Origin: Adiantum capillus-veneris
Lineage: Eukaryota; Streptophyta; Polypodiopsida; Polypodiales; Pteridaceae
Length of the DNA stretch: 64,000 bases
Reading direction: 5' to 3'
Assembly: GCA_014529385.2 (NCBI GenBank)
Contig: CM043959.1
Span: 90,734,529 to 90,798,528 of the forward strand
Shown: positions 1 to 11,097 of the stretch, piece after piece
Layout of the letters: every line of letters starts with the position of its first letter
Numbering within the stretch: the first letter of the stretch is position 1
Notes under the pieces: model-generated
Seen by the model: the letters and a program-made list of their open reading frames with translations, nothing else
Databases searched by the model: none
Told to the model about the DNA's origin: nothing
Position numbers and translations under genes: made by a program

Positions 1-2452
1 CCATGATTAGGTCACTAATCAGTGAGTGTTTCATGCCCTAGCTGGGTAGCTCATCCCTCCGGATTGATAAATATTGTTGGTCATGGGAGCTATGCTACGA
101 TGGTACCCCAACATTTGGCCCAATTTTTGAGGAGCAAAGGCCTACGCTAGTGTAATTATTACATGATTGGTTAAGTTTCCTCACTGATTTCACTTGTGTG
201 TTTATGGTTTTGTGGATTTTGTATGTGTGTTCATATGGAATTGTGTTCAATTTCACCTAAGTTGATACCATATCCTATTAATTGTGTGCCTACACGCTCT
301 AATTTCACACTAGCATCTTGCTAGTCTCACTAATTTTGCTAACTCACACACTAATTTTCTACTAGTTGGACTAACATGTTGTGCTTATGCTTTGATATTT
401 GCTTAATTAGAGGCTTGGATTGCATTCTAACAATGCCGGTGTGTGCTAATAACTAAACAATTTGTTGATTCTGGAATGCAAGATTAGGGATTTGGAGCAT
501 CAATGAAAGCGGCCTACACATTGTGTAATCGATGGTTGGATGGAACCCTTGAACTCAATCTTGTGTAGTATGCTTAGCCATTGTCAATTTGTGATTTGGA
601 GCTTTTGATTTTATGCATTTGCATGTTATCGTAATGCCAAAATTTTCCTAGAATCAAATGTGTGTAAATTGGTGGTTTCATGTACTGATTAGCATTGTGA
701 ATTTGCCTAATTGCATTATTGAATGGTCAATTGCCATTGTGTGCATTAAAATCAAGTGTGTGTGCACTTTAATTGAGTGTGTGTATACCTAATTTTAGAT
801 GTGTGCACACTATTTTGCCCTGGTGTGTACACCTAAAAACAATGTGTGCTTAATACATTTACCAATGTGATGATTTATTTGCGTTGTGATCATGCCCAAT
901 TAGACATTTGTATGTTTAATTTGCAATTTTGACAAGATTGACACTTATATTGCGCACCTAAAATTGGTAAAAACTGCCATTTATTAGTGTGTATGCACCT
1001 AAAAGTGTTTAATATGCATGATTAATTTAATTTTTGATTGCAAATTTGATTTGCATAATGGCTAATTGTGGTGGTATTGAGCTCAAAATAGGGATTTACA
1101 CAGTTGGATTGCATCAATTTTTCACTTGCTTTTGTTGCCTAGTTTTGGTTTCTTTGAAAAATTAATTGGTGATTGAATTTCCATGATTATTGAGTTTTCA
1201 TTTGGATGCACCATTCCCTTATGTGTGGAGAATTATCAAAAATAATTTGGGTATTCTCTGGATACTTTTGGTATTTTTTGCTAGTTTTTGCATTAATTTC
1301 TAATTAATTCCATAGAAATTTGATATCTTGTGATCTTGAGGAGATGTTTTGTGTCCCTATTTTTGGCTCATTTTGGGTGTTTTAATGCCCTCATTGGTCG
1401 AGTTTTGCGTGTTTTGCTATTTTTAGGCTAGTTTGGTGATTTTGTCGTAATTACCGATTTCTACAAGAATTGCTATTTTTGGTGTGTTTGTGCCTATCGA
1501 AAGTGTTCAAATGTGATTGTCAATGATTTTTGAGATTTATGAAATTTTGTTAAAATTTTTGGATTTTTTGGATTCTCGGGTGATTTTTAGCGTTTACAGT
1601 TAGTTTTTTATTTTTAGGCATTTGAAAATAAATAATGAAAACTTTTTCTTTGACATTGTTGGGAAATAAGAGAATTGGAACACCTCTATAGCGATGTCAC
1701 CCAAGAGCGTCGAAAGAGCACTACAAGAACACCAAATTATTTGGGAAACCCCTTTGAAACACCACTAATCCAACAAGAGTAGTCCCCTTGGGAATTTATT
1801 GGTCATCGCTTACCCAAGAGACTATGTCACAAAGAAGGAAGAAACCTGTTTAGGCACAAAATTACAAGCGTCACCTACCAATTATCTTGAAAATGAAGCT
1901 TTCCCCTTCATCAAAAACCACTTTCAAACTCCCCCTTCAAAGCATACATCACCCAAAAGACGTATGGGTTTCGACAATTCAACTTACATAGTTTTGCCCC
2001 AAAGTTGCCATACACTGTGGGATGCAGAGAACAGACCATAACTCGAAAAACCCAACTCCAAAAAACATGATTTCAAGCGTCAAATTATCTCTGCAAACTC
2101 TGTAACAAAAGTTTTGAAATTCGTTAAATCAAACCCACACACAACTATGTGCAAAATCAATGCAGCAAGATGCTATAATAGGAAGACTAGGTGTAGAGAG
2201 AGCTAGTTGAGGGAAAAATGACCAAAAACCAAAACAAAACTCACACTTTTTTGAACTTTTTTTCTTTGTACACGTATTTAAGCTATGTACAAGTCTCCTT
2301 TAAACAAAACAGAAGAACAGGCACTTAAAGTAAGCCGACAGGTCACTAGACTAGCCACTTGCAATGCATGTACATGTGCTTGCCAATCAAGATAAAAAGG
2401 TCATAAAAAAGTATCCCACACACTACTTGAACTCTTGACGTGATGTGGATAT
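1..2452. other. AT-rich intergenic DNA, no gene recognised
   Basis: I see no coding region here. The first 1.6 kb is AT-rich with many short TGTGTG and ATTTG runs and stop codons in all frames. The only ORF of note, at 1799-2041 (80 codons), has no recognisable motif. The stretch ends where the first TR-GAG LTR begins with TG at 2453. It could be an old transposon leader or intron-like DNA, but nothing in it proves that. Confidence 0.5.
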
Positions 2453-2978
2453 TGTTATGTACCCAACATTTTTCAATAAAAGCATTTCATTTACTTTGCA
2501 AATATTCAAGGTTTGCATTTTATTAAGTCAAAGAGAATTCTAATGGAACGATCGGATTGAAAATCGGACTCTAGAATTACTAATTATGACCCTTATTCAC
2601 TTGAAAACAATAGGTTGATGGGAAACTTAAGCGTCAAGACTATATCTAAAGATAAGAGTTGACCTTTTAGGAAAGAGAGAGCAATTTTAAGAAAGGAGGA
2701 GTAATTTTAGAAGAGAAAGAGTAGGAGGGGTACTTTTAGGAAGAAAGAGTCTATTTAGAAAAGAGAGAGGAGCAGTTTAGTTTAGAGCTCTTTTCTTGGA
2801 AGCCAAGCTTCTTCTTAAAGACTCAAAATCACGCATCAGAATCCATGTCAGCAAAATAATAATAATACTAATTATAATAGTAAATTTTTTAAAATTAAAA
2901 AAATAGCGACGAACGTGTGTGAACTTATCTGTCTTTGCTTCCCTCTATTCTTAGCTTGTGATTTTGGCCTTGAAAGCT

Positions 2979-2987
2979 TATATAAAG
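2979..2987 (+). promoter_or_regulatory. TATA box of TR-GAG LTR 1
   Basis: TATATAAAG lies about 220 bp upstream of the LTR-internal ATG and is followed by a pyrimidine-rich stretch. LTR 3 has TACGTAAAG at the matching place (around 18180) and LTR 2 has lost the segment by deletion. Only LTR 1 therefore keeps a plausible core promoter. Confidence 0.5.
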
Positions 2988-3205
2988 ACTCCTCTTCCTT
3001 CATTTTGATGACACATGCTTTCAAAGGCTAAATCTCTCTTACCTTGACGTTGGAGTTACCTTCTCTCTCTCAACCTCTTTCCATCAAGCTCTTACCTTCA
3101 AGCCATCTCCAGCTCCAAGTCTTTCTCTACCTTGTGTTGCCCTTCGGATTCTTGAGTTCTCTTTCTCTCTTTCTCTCTTTCCCTTTTCTCTACCTCGTTA
3201 TTACG

Positions 3206-3364
3206 ATGGCCCCGAAGCGAGTGACCCAAAGCTTGAAGGATGCTCATGTCGTTCCATCTTCACGAAACGTGCAAAAGAAGATATCATCTACTCCAATTAT
3301 AACTCAAGCGGACGTATCGACTCGAGAAGAAGGCGAAATTGTCCAACCTCAAATAGGGAGGTAA
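3206..3364 (+). CDS. Small ORF inside TR-GAG LTR 1, function unknown
   Basis: The ORF starts MAPKRVTQSLKDAH and runs 52 residues; the frame is open upstream to 3044. It is basic and polar, with no signal peptide or membrane segment. The same reading frame is recognisable in LTR 2 (6471) and LTR 3 (18385). LTR 3 shows that the ancestral product was longer, about 102 residues: here a 1-nt loss near 3356 ends the frame early. It sits about 220 bp downstream of the LTR TATA box, where the LTR transcript would begin. I do not recognise the family. It may be a captured host fragment or an accessory ORF of the element. Confidence 0.35.
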   Translation: MAPKRVTQSLKDAHVVPSSRNVQKKISSTPIITQADVSTREEGEIVQPQIGR

Positions 3365-3671
3365 TCGAACATATCGCTAATCCACTAAGATAAATTTATA
3401 ATTTTCATTGCTATTCATGTTGACTCGGAAAGCTAAGCATAGGGATTCCCTTAAACTGTCCAAGAAACATGATGATTCTATCACAAGAAACAAACATATG
3501 TTCTCATAGATTAGTGAACGAATTGGTTGATGAATTGTCACTATTTGTTTAACTGTTATTGCTTGATAAATTGTTATTGTTTGATAAATTGATAGTTGTC
3601 GATATGAAGAGTTGACTGATCATGTTGAAGAATCAATTAAAGAGAAGAATTATTGGACGGATATCTTTTGT

Positions 3672-3943
3672 GCCTCGCGGTTAGCGAGATGATTCCGTGT
3701 TAGCGAAGACTAAGCTGAGGTTATCGACTCTCTTTTGTTCTGCAAGGTTAGCAGGATGCCTCGCGGGTAGCAGGATGCCCTGCGGCTAGCAAGATGCCTC
3801 GCGGTTAGCGGGATGCCTCGCGGGTAGTGGGATGCGTGGCAGTTAGAAAGATGTCTCCCATTAGCGTAATGCCTCGCGGGATGCTTGGCAATTAGCAAGA
3901 TGTCCTGCGGTTAGCGAGATGCCTCATGGTTAGGGAGATGGGA
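3672..3943 (+). repeat. GC-rich 19-bp minisatellite in TR-GAG LTR 1
   Basis: About a dozen degenerate copies of GCCTCGCGGTTAGCGGGAT, with variants such as GGGTAGC and GGCAGTTAGC. Base composition is clearly more GC-rich than the surrounding LTR. The same array recurs in LTR 2 and LTR 3 with different copy order. Confidence 0.8.
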
Positions 3944-4740
3944 AGATAGTGCAATTCGTGGTTAGCGAATAAATCCTTTGCAAAGGCTCTATTGGTTAGA
4001 CAGAGAAAGTCCACGAGTAGCGGCAAACTTATGAAAATTTGGAAAAGTTATTGAAATATAGGACTGTTTTCATTAGGCCTTGTTTGAATTGTTTTGGTAT
4101 TGTTTGAAGGGTTGTATAAAAGAACCTATATTTGAAATTAATTAAGGAAAACGGTTTGTATATGTAAAATAGTATGGTGGTAATTAGAAAAAAAGCTAAA
4201 AAGTGTGAGTGTGGGGTGGAAAGTGAGGGCTGGCTCAAGTTTCCAGTCAAGGATGGGTGGTCTCAATTCCTCAAGAAACTCTCCACTCCCTCTTATTAAC
4301 AGAAGAGAAATTAGAGATTCATTGTTCCAAGAGTTGAGATGTCCAAAGTATACGTGCCCTTGAAAGCTATGGACCCAATAAGTCAGGTACTTTTCATAAG
4401 ATTACTATTTACTCTAGACTTAGTGTCATGTTTATGGTTTATGGATGGAGTTCGTGCCTCTTAAACGTGGAAAAAAAGGCATTTATGGATTCTAAATATG
4501 TCAATGGGATTCCATCTTTATGATAGGAAGTAGCTTTCATTAGAATCTTTGATTGATCGACCTGGCTTGTGGTGTATGACGCTTATAACCAAAACATGAT
4601 GGATAGAGGACTTCCTCTCTTCTATTGCTCGTATCTCTACTTTATGGAAACGGAGAAGAGTGTCATCAACGGAGAAGGAGAATAAAGGAAGGCCATCTAT
4701 CAAGTCATCCCAATCTTCTCGGGGTGGGGGACCTCAAAGT

Positions 4741-4753
4741 TGGAATCAAAGCC
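4741..4753 (+). promoter_or_regulatory. Primer binding site of TR-GAG unit 1 (degenerate)
   Basis: TGGAATCAAAGCC begins a few bases after the LTR end. It differs by one base from TGGTATCAAAGCC in unit 2. Both resemble the initiator tRNA-Met complement TGGTATCAGAGCC used by many plant Ty3/gypsy elements. Confidence 0.6.
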
Positions 4754-4984
4754 TAGGTTAAAAAGATTAAATTGACTACTTCAAGCTTCCTCATGTGTAT
4801 GGTTTTCTATACCCATTATCCGACTCGTAGAGATATTACATTATGTCAATTGATGTGTACCATAGTTATGGTTGAAATCTCTACTATGTTTTCTCATGGA
4901 GCGATCTTTTGTAGATCCCTATATGACATTTTTATGACTTTATGATGAATAGAAGATTGAGTTGTTTTTCTACAAAGAAATTGT

Positions 4985-5235
4985 TTAACTGGTTAAGTTA
5001 CGAAAGTGAGTTCTTTTGGAGGATGTGATTGAGATAATTATGATTGGTTAAGTCATATGATTGAGTTTTGATGGACTGGATAAGTCATGAATGGTTAAGT
5101 CACGTGACTCAGTTTTGATGGACTGATTAAGTCAAGATTGGTTAAGTCATGTGATTGAGTTTTAATGGATCGGATACGTAATGATTGGTTCAGTCATACA
5201 ATTGAGTTGTTAGTTGATTGGATAAGTCCAAGTTT
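4985..5235 (+). repeat. Leader minisatellite of TR-GAG unit 1
   Basis: At least four degenerate copies, 46-50 bp apart, of a motif built on GGTTAAGTCATGTGATTGAG followed by TTTTGATGGACTGGA. They lie between the PBS and gag. The homologous leader at 16485-16790 has the same pattern. No coding frame persists through it. Confidence 0.65.
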
Positions 5236-5324
5236 GAAAAATACTCTATTGATTTGAGTTATTATAAAAATTGATGTACACTGAGGAGAATCCTCAAATT
5301 ACTTCTACGTTGGAAAACCCTTAG

Positions 5325-6060
5325 AATGATGCTATTTATATGAATATTTAGGAGAAGAAGTTGTTGCTCAAACAAATGCTGCCACCTTCTTTTAAAGGAC
5401 AGGGTGATGATATTGAGAAAGATGCAAAAGTATGGATTGAAGCTATGGATGATTACTTCTCAGTTGCAAGGACCACACCTATAAATCAAGTGATGTTAGG
5501 GATGTTTCTCTCACACAGGAAACAAAATTATGGTGGAAACAACATTGTCGTGACATGAGAGTAGCAGAGAACTTTCATAGTTGGTGGGAAATCAAACAAG
5601 CAGTGAAGGAAAGATACCTACCCCCTGTCCATGAAGCAATAAAGATGAATGAGTTCTTTAGCTTGGAACAATAGAGTTTATCATTGGAAGAGTACTACTC
5701 AAAGTTTATAAGGCTTAGACAGAGCAGCAGGTAGCTCGCTTTTGTCAAGGTTTAAGAGAACCAATTAGCTCGTAATTGTAAGCCTTGAAACCTACCAGTG
5801 TACAAGATGCTTTACTATGAGCCAAACCTTTGATGAAGGAATGTCAAGAGATTACAAGGAGAATTGAAGTGAATCAAAGCTTCAACGATAGAAAACCACA
5901 AAGAGCTTATGCCACTGATGCGAAAGATTCTCGATACTTGAATGTTCGATGCTTTGAATGTGGGGAGTTGGGACACTATCTAAACGCTTGTCCACAACTG
6001 ACTAATGGAGCAACAACCCAACAAGTGAAGCAGATTAAGGATCCACCCTTTTGGAAATAA
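5325..6060 (+). pseudogene. TR-GAG unit 1 gag relic (retrotransposon Gag domain plus CCHC knuckle)
   Basis: The frame opens with LLKQMLPPSFKGQGDD and continues into AKVWIEAMDDYFSVART, typical of the plant retrotransposon Gag domain. A C-terminal knuckle CFECGELGHYLNACP (C-x2-C-x4-H-x4-C) lies at about 5950-5995. Compared with unit 2, the frame is broken by a 1-nt loss near 5510, by in-frame stops including TAG in CAATAGAG near 5670, and by a missing stretch near 5715. Gag would form the particle and bind RNA in the cytoplasm. The stop at 6060 lies only about 75 bp from the next LTR, leaving no room for pol. Inactive as it stands. Confidence 0.75.
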
Positions 6061-6125
6061 GATCTAGTGATACGTGTAGGAGTACTCTCACTTTTTCTCG
6101 AGATAAGGACATCTAAAATCCCTAA

Positions 6126-6136
6126 GATGGGGAGAT
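6126..6136 (+). promoter_or_regulatory. Polypurine tract of TR-GAG unit 1
   Basis: GATGGGGAGAT directly precedes the TG of LTR 2. The same purine-rich run (TTTGGGGAGAT) precedes LTR 3 at 17674. This is the expected place and composition for a plus-strand primer. Confidence 0.6.
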
Positions 6137-6470
6137 TGTAATGTACCCGAAATTTTCAATAAAAGTATTTCATTTACTTTACAACTATTTCAGGTTTGCA
6201 TTTTATTAAGTCAAAGAGCATTGTAATGGAACGATCAAATTGAAAATCAGACTCTAAAACTACTAATTATGACCCTTATTCACTTGAAAACAATAGGTTG
6301 ATAGGAAACTTAAGCCTCAAAACTTTCTCAACCTCTTCCTTAACCTCTCTCCCTCAAGCTCTTATCTTCAAGCCATCTCCATCTCCAAGTCTTTGTCCAC
6401 CATCGTCGTGTTGCCCTTCATATTCTTGAGTTCTTTTTCTCTCTTTCCCTTTTCTCTACCTTGTTTTACG

Positions 6471-6647
6471 ATGGCCCCAAAGCGCGTGACACAAAGCTCG
6501 AAGGATGCTCATGTCATTCCATCTTCAAGAAAGGTGCAAAAGAGAAAATCATCTAATCCAAACATAACTCAAGCGGAGGTATCGACTGCGAAAGAAGGCA
6601 AAATTTATCCAACCTCAAATATGAGAGGTAATCAAATATGTCGCTAA
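6471..6647 (+). pseudogene. LTR-internal ORF, copy in LTR 2
   Basis: Starts MAPKRVTQSSKDAHV and aligns by eye with the ORFs at 3206 and 18385. It departs from the shared frame after about residue 45 through a small indel. There is no TATA box upstream because of the 420-bp deletion, so expression is unlikely. Function unknown. Confidence 0.4.
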
Positions 6648-6936
6648 TCTGATAAGACAAATTTATAATTCTGCGTTGCTATTCATGTTGACTCAAGAAG
6701 CTAAGCATAGGGATTCCCTTAAACCGTCCAAGAAATGTGATTCTATCACAAGAAACAAACATATGTTTTCATAGATTAGCGAAAGAACTGTTTGATAAAT
6801 TATCACTGTTTGTTAAATTGTTATTGCTTGATAAATTTTTATTGTTTGCTAAGTTGATACTAGTTGATATGAAGATTTGATTGATCATGTTGAAGAATCA
6901 ATTAAAGAGAAGAACTATTGAAACAATATCTTTTGT

Positions 6937-7192
6937 GCCTCGCATTAGTGAGACGATTCTGCGCTTAGCGAAGACTAAGCTGAGGTTATCAGCTCTCTTT
7001 TGTTCCTCACGGTTAGCAGAATGCCTCGCGGGTAGCGTGATGCCTGGTAGTTAGCAAGATGCCTACGGTTAGCGGGATGCCTCGCTGGTAGCAAGATGCC
7101 TCATGATTAGCGAAATGCCTCGCGGATAGCGGGATGCCTGGCAGTTAGCAAGATATCTCGTGGTCAGAGGAATGCCTTGAAGTTAGTGAGAT
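6937..7192 (+). repeat. GC-rich 19-bp minisatellite in TR-GAG LTR 2
   Basis: Degenerate copies of GCCTCGCGGGTAGCGGGAT, homologous to the arrays at 3672 and 18848 but with more decayed units. Confidence 0.75.
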
Positions 7193-7839
7193 GGAAAGGT
7201 TGTGCAATTTGTAGTTAGTGAATAAATCCTTTGCAAAGGCTCTGTTGGTTAGACAGAGAAAGTCCACGGGTAGTGGCAAACTCATGAAAAATTGGAAAAG
7301 TTATTGAAATATAGGAATGTTTTCATTAGGCCTTGTTTGGATTGTTTTGGTATTGTTTGAAGGATTGTATAAAAGGACCTCTGTTTGAAATTAATTAAGG
7401 AACATTATTTGTATATGTAAAATAGTGTGGTAGTAATTAGAAAACAAGCTAAAAAGTGAGTATGGGGTGCTAGTGGGGACTGGCTCAGGTTGCCAGTCAA
7501 GGATGGGTGGTCTCAAGTAGTCAAGAAACTCTCCACTCCCTCTTATGAATAGAAGAAAAATTAGAGATTCATTGTACCAAGAGTCGAGATGTCCCAAATA
7601 TATGTACCCTTGAAAGCTATGGACCCGATTAGTCAGGTACTTTTCACAAGATTACTAGTTAATTTAGACTTAGTCTCAAGTCATATTTATGGTTTATGGA
7701 TGGTGACCATGCCTCTTAAACGTGAGAAAAAAGGCATTGTTTATGGATTCTAAATATATCAATGGGATTCCATCTTTATGATAGGAAGTAGCTCTCATTA
7801 TAATCTTTGATTGATCGACCTGGCTTGTGGTGTATGACC

Positions 7840-7844
7840 CTTAT
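7840..7844 (+). repeat. Target-site duplication, left (CTTAT)
   Basis: CTTAT directly precedes the 5' LTR and is repeated at 16085-16089 directly after the 3' LTR. Joining the flanks recreates a sequence like LTR 1 at 4571-4590, which proves insertion into LTR 2. Confidence 0.9.
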
Positions 7845-9427
7845 TGTCATAATAATCAATATCTAATTCTCCTAAATGATTTTCTCATATTAAACTGATC
7901 ATTTAATGTGGGGAAGGCTAGGGGAGAAAAAGCTAGAATATTGGTTAAGCTAGCAGACCGGCCACAGTAGGGATCCAAAGGAGGGAAAATAGGGATCCAA
8001 AGGGGGGGACATCTGCAAAAGAGCCATGTGCAACAATGGGCTAAAAAGACCCTAAGGTTCAGCCCATTAAGACATCCAAAATGCTAAGGTTCCAAAATTC
8101 AAAGGTTGTGTCCAAAGGACAACCCTAGGGAAAATTGGATGCTTTGTGTGTGCCCTAAAAGTCTTTGCACATCCCTACATGGGACGGGGCGAGCCCTAAA
8201 GGTAGGGGATGAGAGAGAAAGCCACACACACACAGGCTCCCTTTACACAAAGGGAATGAGGGACACATGTCAGCTCCCTAGGCCAGATGCCCACAAGGTG
8301 TGCCCAATTTCTATTGGATGACCCTTGAAGTGGACCAATGAAAATTAAGCTAGATTAAATCTAGTTTAATTAATTTAAAAACATTTAATAAAAGAAACCA
8401 ATGAGAATTAAGTCTCCTAGAAGACTATTGGGCAGTCTCCCAAGGGGTCCAATGAGCATTCAGGAGCCCCATGGCTTGCCTGATTCCTATTGGCTAGGAG
8501 GCAAAGGGGTCCAATGAGGTTTTAGTTTAATTATTTAATTACCTAAAGCTCTCACAAAAGGGGAAAGGGGGACACATGTCAGAAGGCTATCACTTATGCT
8601 GCTTAATTGTAATTGGCTTGACTTGGGGAGGGCCAATGAGGCTTCAGGAAGAGCATTTAGCAAGAGGGCTCGCCCAAGAGAGAGAGGGGGATGATTTTTG
8701 CAAGGCATTATCACACACACACTCACACAAGCTCATGAGTGAAGAAAGAGAAGACTATCTCTTCCCAAGCTTTAATGGAGAACTCATCACCTACTCCAAG
8801 CTTGTGAGATAGAAGCCTACATCAACACTCTCTTAGCATGTGGATGCAAATCCAACCAATAGCCAAGCTTCAATGCATGCTCATCTCCTCTACCAAGCTA
8901 ATTACTAAGCTAAGATATGCTACATATGAGTGATTATGTGAGGAGATATACATCTTTCTCATAAGATACTCCTTCTTCCTCTCAATCTACTCTCATACCC
9001 TGCTAGCTCTCACCATCTTCGAAGGTGTGTGAGGTCTTGGGTCTGAGAAAGGGGATAATTCAAGTTGTGTTTGGTAAGTGTTTTGCTTAGTGCATGAAGT
9101 TTCCATCTTCATTGCACTAGCTAGTCTTGAAGGAACACAAAGAATTGTATTGTACAATGTCTCTCTTGATGGGAGAAACCATAATACAAAGCCTTTTGGA
9201 GGGGGGACCGGCTCCATGAAAATCCGGTCCTCAATTGTTGTCAATAGCTTAATTGCTCTCTCTTTTGAAAGTATTGTCGATGCTATCTAACTAGGTGTTA
9301 TGCTTTTTGTTGCTCTCTCCACCCAAGCACTCTTGTAATTCTCATTAGGAATCTACTCTAATGAAATGCCCACTATGTTCATGCTAATTTCCGCTACACA
9401 TAAGTTATTAGGCCATTAAATGTTACA
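7845..9427 (+). repeat. 5' LTR of chromovirus copy 1
   Basis: Starts TGTCATAATAATC and ends CATTAAATGTTACA, with TGT...ACA termini. It matches the LTRs at 14492, 19723 (partial), 45731, 49866 and 56385. It contains nine CCAAT/ATTGG boxes (8313-8637), a short CA run (8220-8236) and a small GACCGG...CCGGTC stem near 9206-9229. A 70-codon ORF near 9078 recurs in every LTR only because the LTRs are homologous. Confidence 0.92.
8313..8637. promoter_or_regulatory. Cluster of nine CCAAT boxes in the chromovirus LTR
   Basis: ATTGG or CCAAT occurs at 8313, 8335, 8398, 8427, 8449, 8489, 8511, 8612 and 8633, in both orientations. Most are followed by GAG or GAA (CCAATGAG). CCAAT boxes are bound by NF-Y complexes in plants, so this is a plausible enhancer or promoter core in U3. 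The cluster is conserved in the other LTR copies. The functional claim is inference. Confidence 0.6.
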
Positions 9428-9428
9428 T

Positions 9429-9440
9429 TGGTATCAGAGC
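9429..9440 (+). promoter_or_regulatory. Primer binding site (initiator tRNA-Met type)
   Basis: TGGTATCAGAGC starts two bases (9428 plus one) after the LTR end and matches the complement of the plant initiator tRNA-Met 3' end, the usual primer for this lineage. Confidence 0.9.
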
Positions 9441-9843
9441 TCAAGGTTTCTCTTTTCTTGCTCAAGAAGGGCGGTCCTCAAGCTAGCTACAAATGGTTGG
9501 AATTATTAATTGCCTGTGAGTAAGTAGAATAGGGATTTTTCAGCCTTGCAGTCGCCTGCCTTCGTGCAGTTAACGGGGCATCACCGTCGAGAGCTATGGT
9601 CTTAATAGTGGAGTCCTACGGGGCTTGCCTGCGGCTTAACCACTATTGAGCTATTAGAAGCTTGACAAGAGCTAGTGCTGTTTTGGTGTCGAAAGACCCT
9701 CTGTTCTATTCCTTGCAATTAATGGTATTCGAGCCGCGGGTACAGTAGCTTGAGTGCTTTTTCTAAAGGGGTAAAGAGGAGTAGCAACTAGAGCTTGAAG
9801 TGCCAAAGTACACCTAAAAAGTTTACACCTAAAAGTTGTTAGA
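9441..9843 (+). other. Untranslated leader with stem-loop
   Basis: The 400-bp leader between PBS and gag is non-coding. AATAGTGG at 9604-9611 pairs with CCACTATT at 9640-9647 around a GC-rich loop (TCCTACGGGGCTTGCC). This place is where packaging or dimerisation signals sit in LTR elements; that role is inference. Copy 2 has the same stem, with part of the loop duplicated. Confidence 0.5.
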
Positions 9844-11097
9844 ATGGCTGACAATAGTAAAGAGAGTGAAATTAATGTTGATAACTTTGATTTTGCTCAT
9901 GAGCAAGCTACTAATGATGCTTCAATGCTTGTTAACTATCTTGTTTCTAGGCTTCAACAAGCCATGGGCAATCCATCTCTCCAAAGTGAAGTGCAACGGC
10001 AGCTCCGTGCTCACGGGATTCTCCAAGCTCATCACCATGACGAGAGAACACCTAGGAAGCCTCCTTGTGAGACTACCAAAAGAGGTCTCTCTCCGATTCG
10101 GGAAGAAGAAGAGAATCCATATGAAGGGCTCAAGAATTTACTTCTTGATGATGCATCTCCTTCCCAAAGGAGAACTCAAGAGCCTCTGCCGAAGGAACGA
10201 GAAAGAAGCGAGTCTCCCGCCACCTCGGCGGAGATGGCTCCACGAAGACGGCGGGCTAAACGCTCTCCATCACCACCAAAGCGGAGAAGACCATCACACT
10301 CTTCTCCACGCCATAATTCAAAGAGGGATGATAAAAAGCAAGAGAAGAAAAAGGCGAGAAAGAGGACACCCTCTTCTCCATCTTCTTCATCCTCTTCCTC
10401 TTATGAAAACTATGGTGAAGATGACAAAGATCAAGACAAGAAAAAGGCGAGAAAGAGGTCACCCTCTTCTCCACCTTCTTCAAATTCTTCACCCTCTGAA
10501 GAAAGTGATGGTGCAACCTTTGAACCATCAAAAAGAAGAGGCCATAGGAAATCCTATGCCGCATGGAAGAGGTTGTCCAAGTTGAAGAAATTCAAAGAGG
10601 GAGGGAAGAGCATCTCTTTCCTTACCTATGATGGTACCTTTGGTTCTACGGACAAAGTCTTGGCCTTTATCCAGCAATTCGATGCGGCGTTTGGAGATGA
10701 GGGCTTCACAGAGTCCTCTAAGCTACGCGATGTAGCTATGCACTTTCAAAAGTCCGCTAGACAATGGTGGTCTAGCCTACGAGCCAATGGTGAAGCTCCA
10801 CGAACATGGAAGGCTTTAAGAGCTTCCATTATGAAGCAATTTTTGGCCACCGATGCCAAAGATAAAGTACTCACCGAATGGCGAAGCTTAAAGCTCTCTC
10901 CCAATGAATCCATCCACAAATATGTAGACAAGTTTTGGGACCTACAACTCAAAGCCACTGTCTTCAAAAGGTTGGATTTTGGAGAGCAAAAGAAACAATT
11001 TTGTGCGGGCTTAACCGAAGAAATGGCGGAGTATGTCAACTCCCAAAGACCACGTACCATATCGGCGGTAATACACCACACTATGGTCACCTCTTGA
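9844..11097 (+). pseudogene. gag: Gag region of chromovirus copy 1, ended by a nonsense codon
   Basis: The ATG at 9844 starts MADNSKESEINVDNFDF. Residues about 1-85 are acidic and Gln-rich. About 125-235 is an unusual Arg/Ser/Lys-rich stretch with two related blocks (KKKARKRTPSSPSSSS and KKKARKRSPSSPPSS). About 258-410 is the retrotransposon Gag domain (FLTYDGTFGS, SARQWWSSL, FWDLQLKA). The frame stops at TGA 11095-11097, where copy 2 has CGA. Beyond that stop the same frame stays open to the CCHC knuckle, protease and RT, so one C-to-T change accounts for the break. Gag forms the particle and binds genomic RNA. Confidence 0.85.

Larger units (their letters stand above)
2453..4736 (+). repeat. 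TR-GAG LTR 1 (2284 bp)
   Basis: It runs from TGTTATGTACCC to ...GGGGGACCTCA, followed three bases later by the PBS-like site. It is the longest and best preserved of the three LTRs. It contains a TATA box (2979-2987), a pyrimidine-rich leader, a small ORF (3206-3364) and a GC-rich 19-bp minisatellite (3672-3943). The homologous LTR 2 lacks about 420 bp corresponding to roughly 2640-3060 here. No target-site duplication can be confirmed because the far end of the array is truncated. Confidence 0.75.
6137..7844 (+). repeat. TR-GAG LTR 2, part before the chromovirus insertion
   Basis: Begins TGTAATGTACCCGAAATTTT. It lacks about 420 bp present in LTRs 1 and 3: the join lies near 6322, between ...AAGCCTCAAAAC and TTTCTCAACC, and removes the TATA region. 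It holds a 19-bp minisatellite (6937-7192). It is cut at 7844 by the chromovirus and resumes at 16085. Confidence 0.75.

Noticed and set aside
1719-1729. CACTACAAGAA, like the terminus of plant CACTA transposons
   Set aside because: No matching inverted end, subterminal repeats or TSD nearby. A single 11-mer is weak evidence, and the CACTA relic lies 31 kb away.
9078-9290. 70-codon ORF (MFCLVHE...) repeated near 15735, 20097, 50003 and 56522
   Set aside because: It lies in the chromovirus LTR and recurs because the LTRs are homologous. No domain; changes between copies do not look codon-biased.
10256-10564. Antisense ORFs over gag (also 10746-11210, 11011-11412, 54402-55068)
   Set aside because: Shadows of the real gag-pol frame on the opposite strand.
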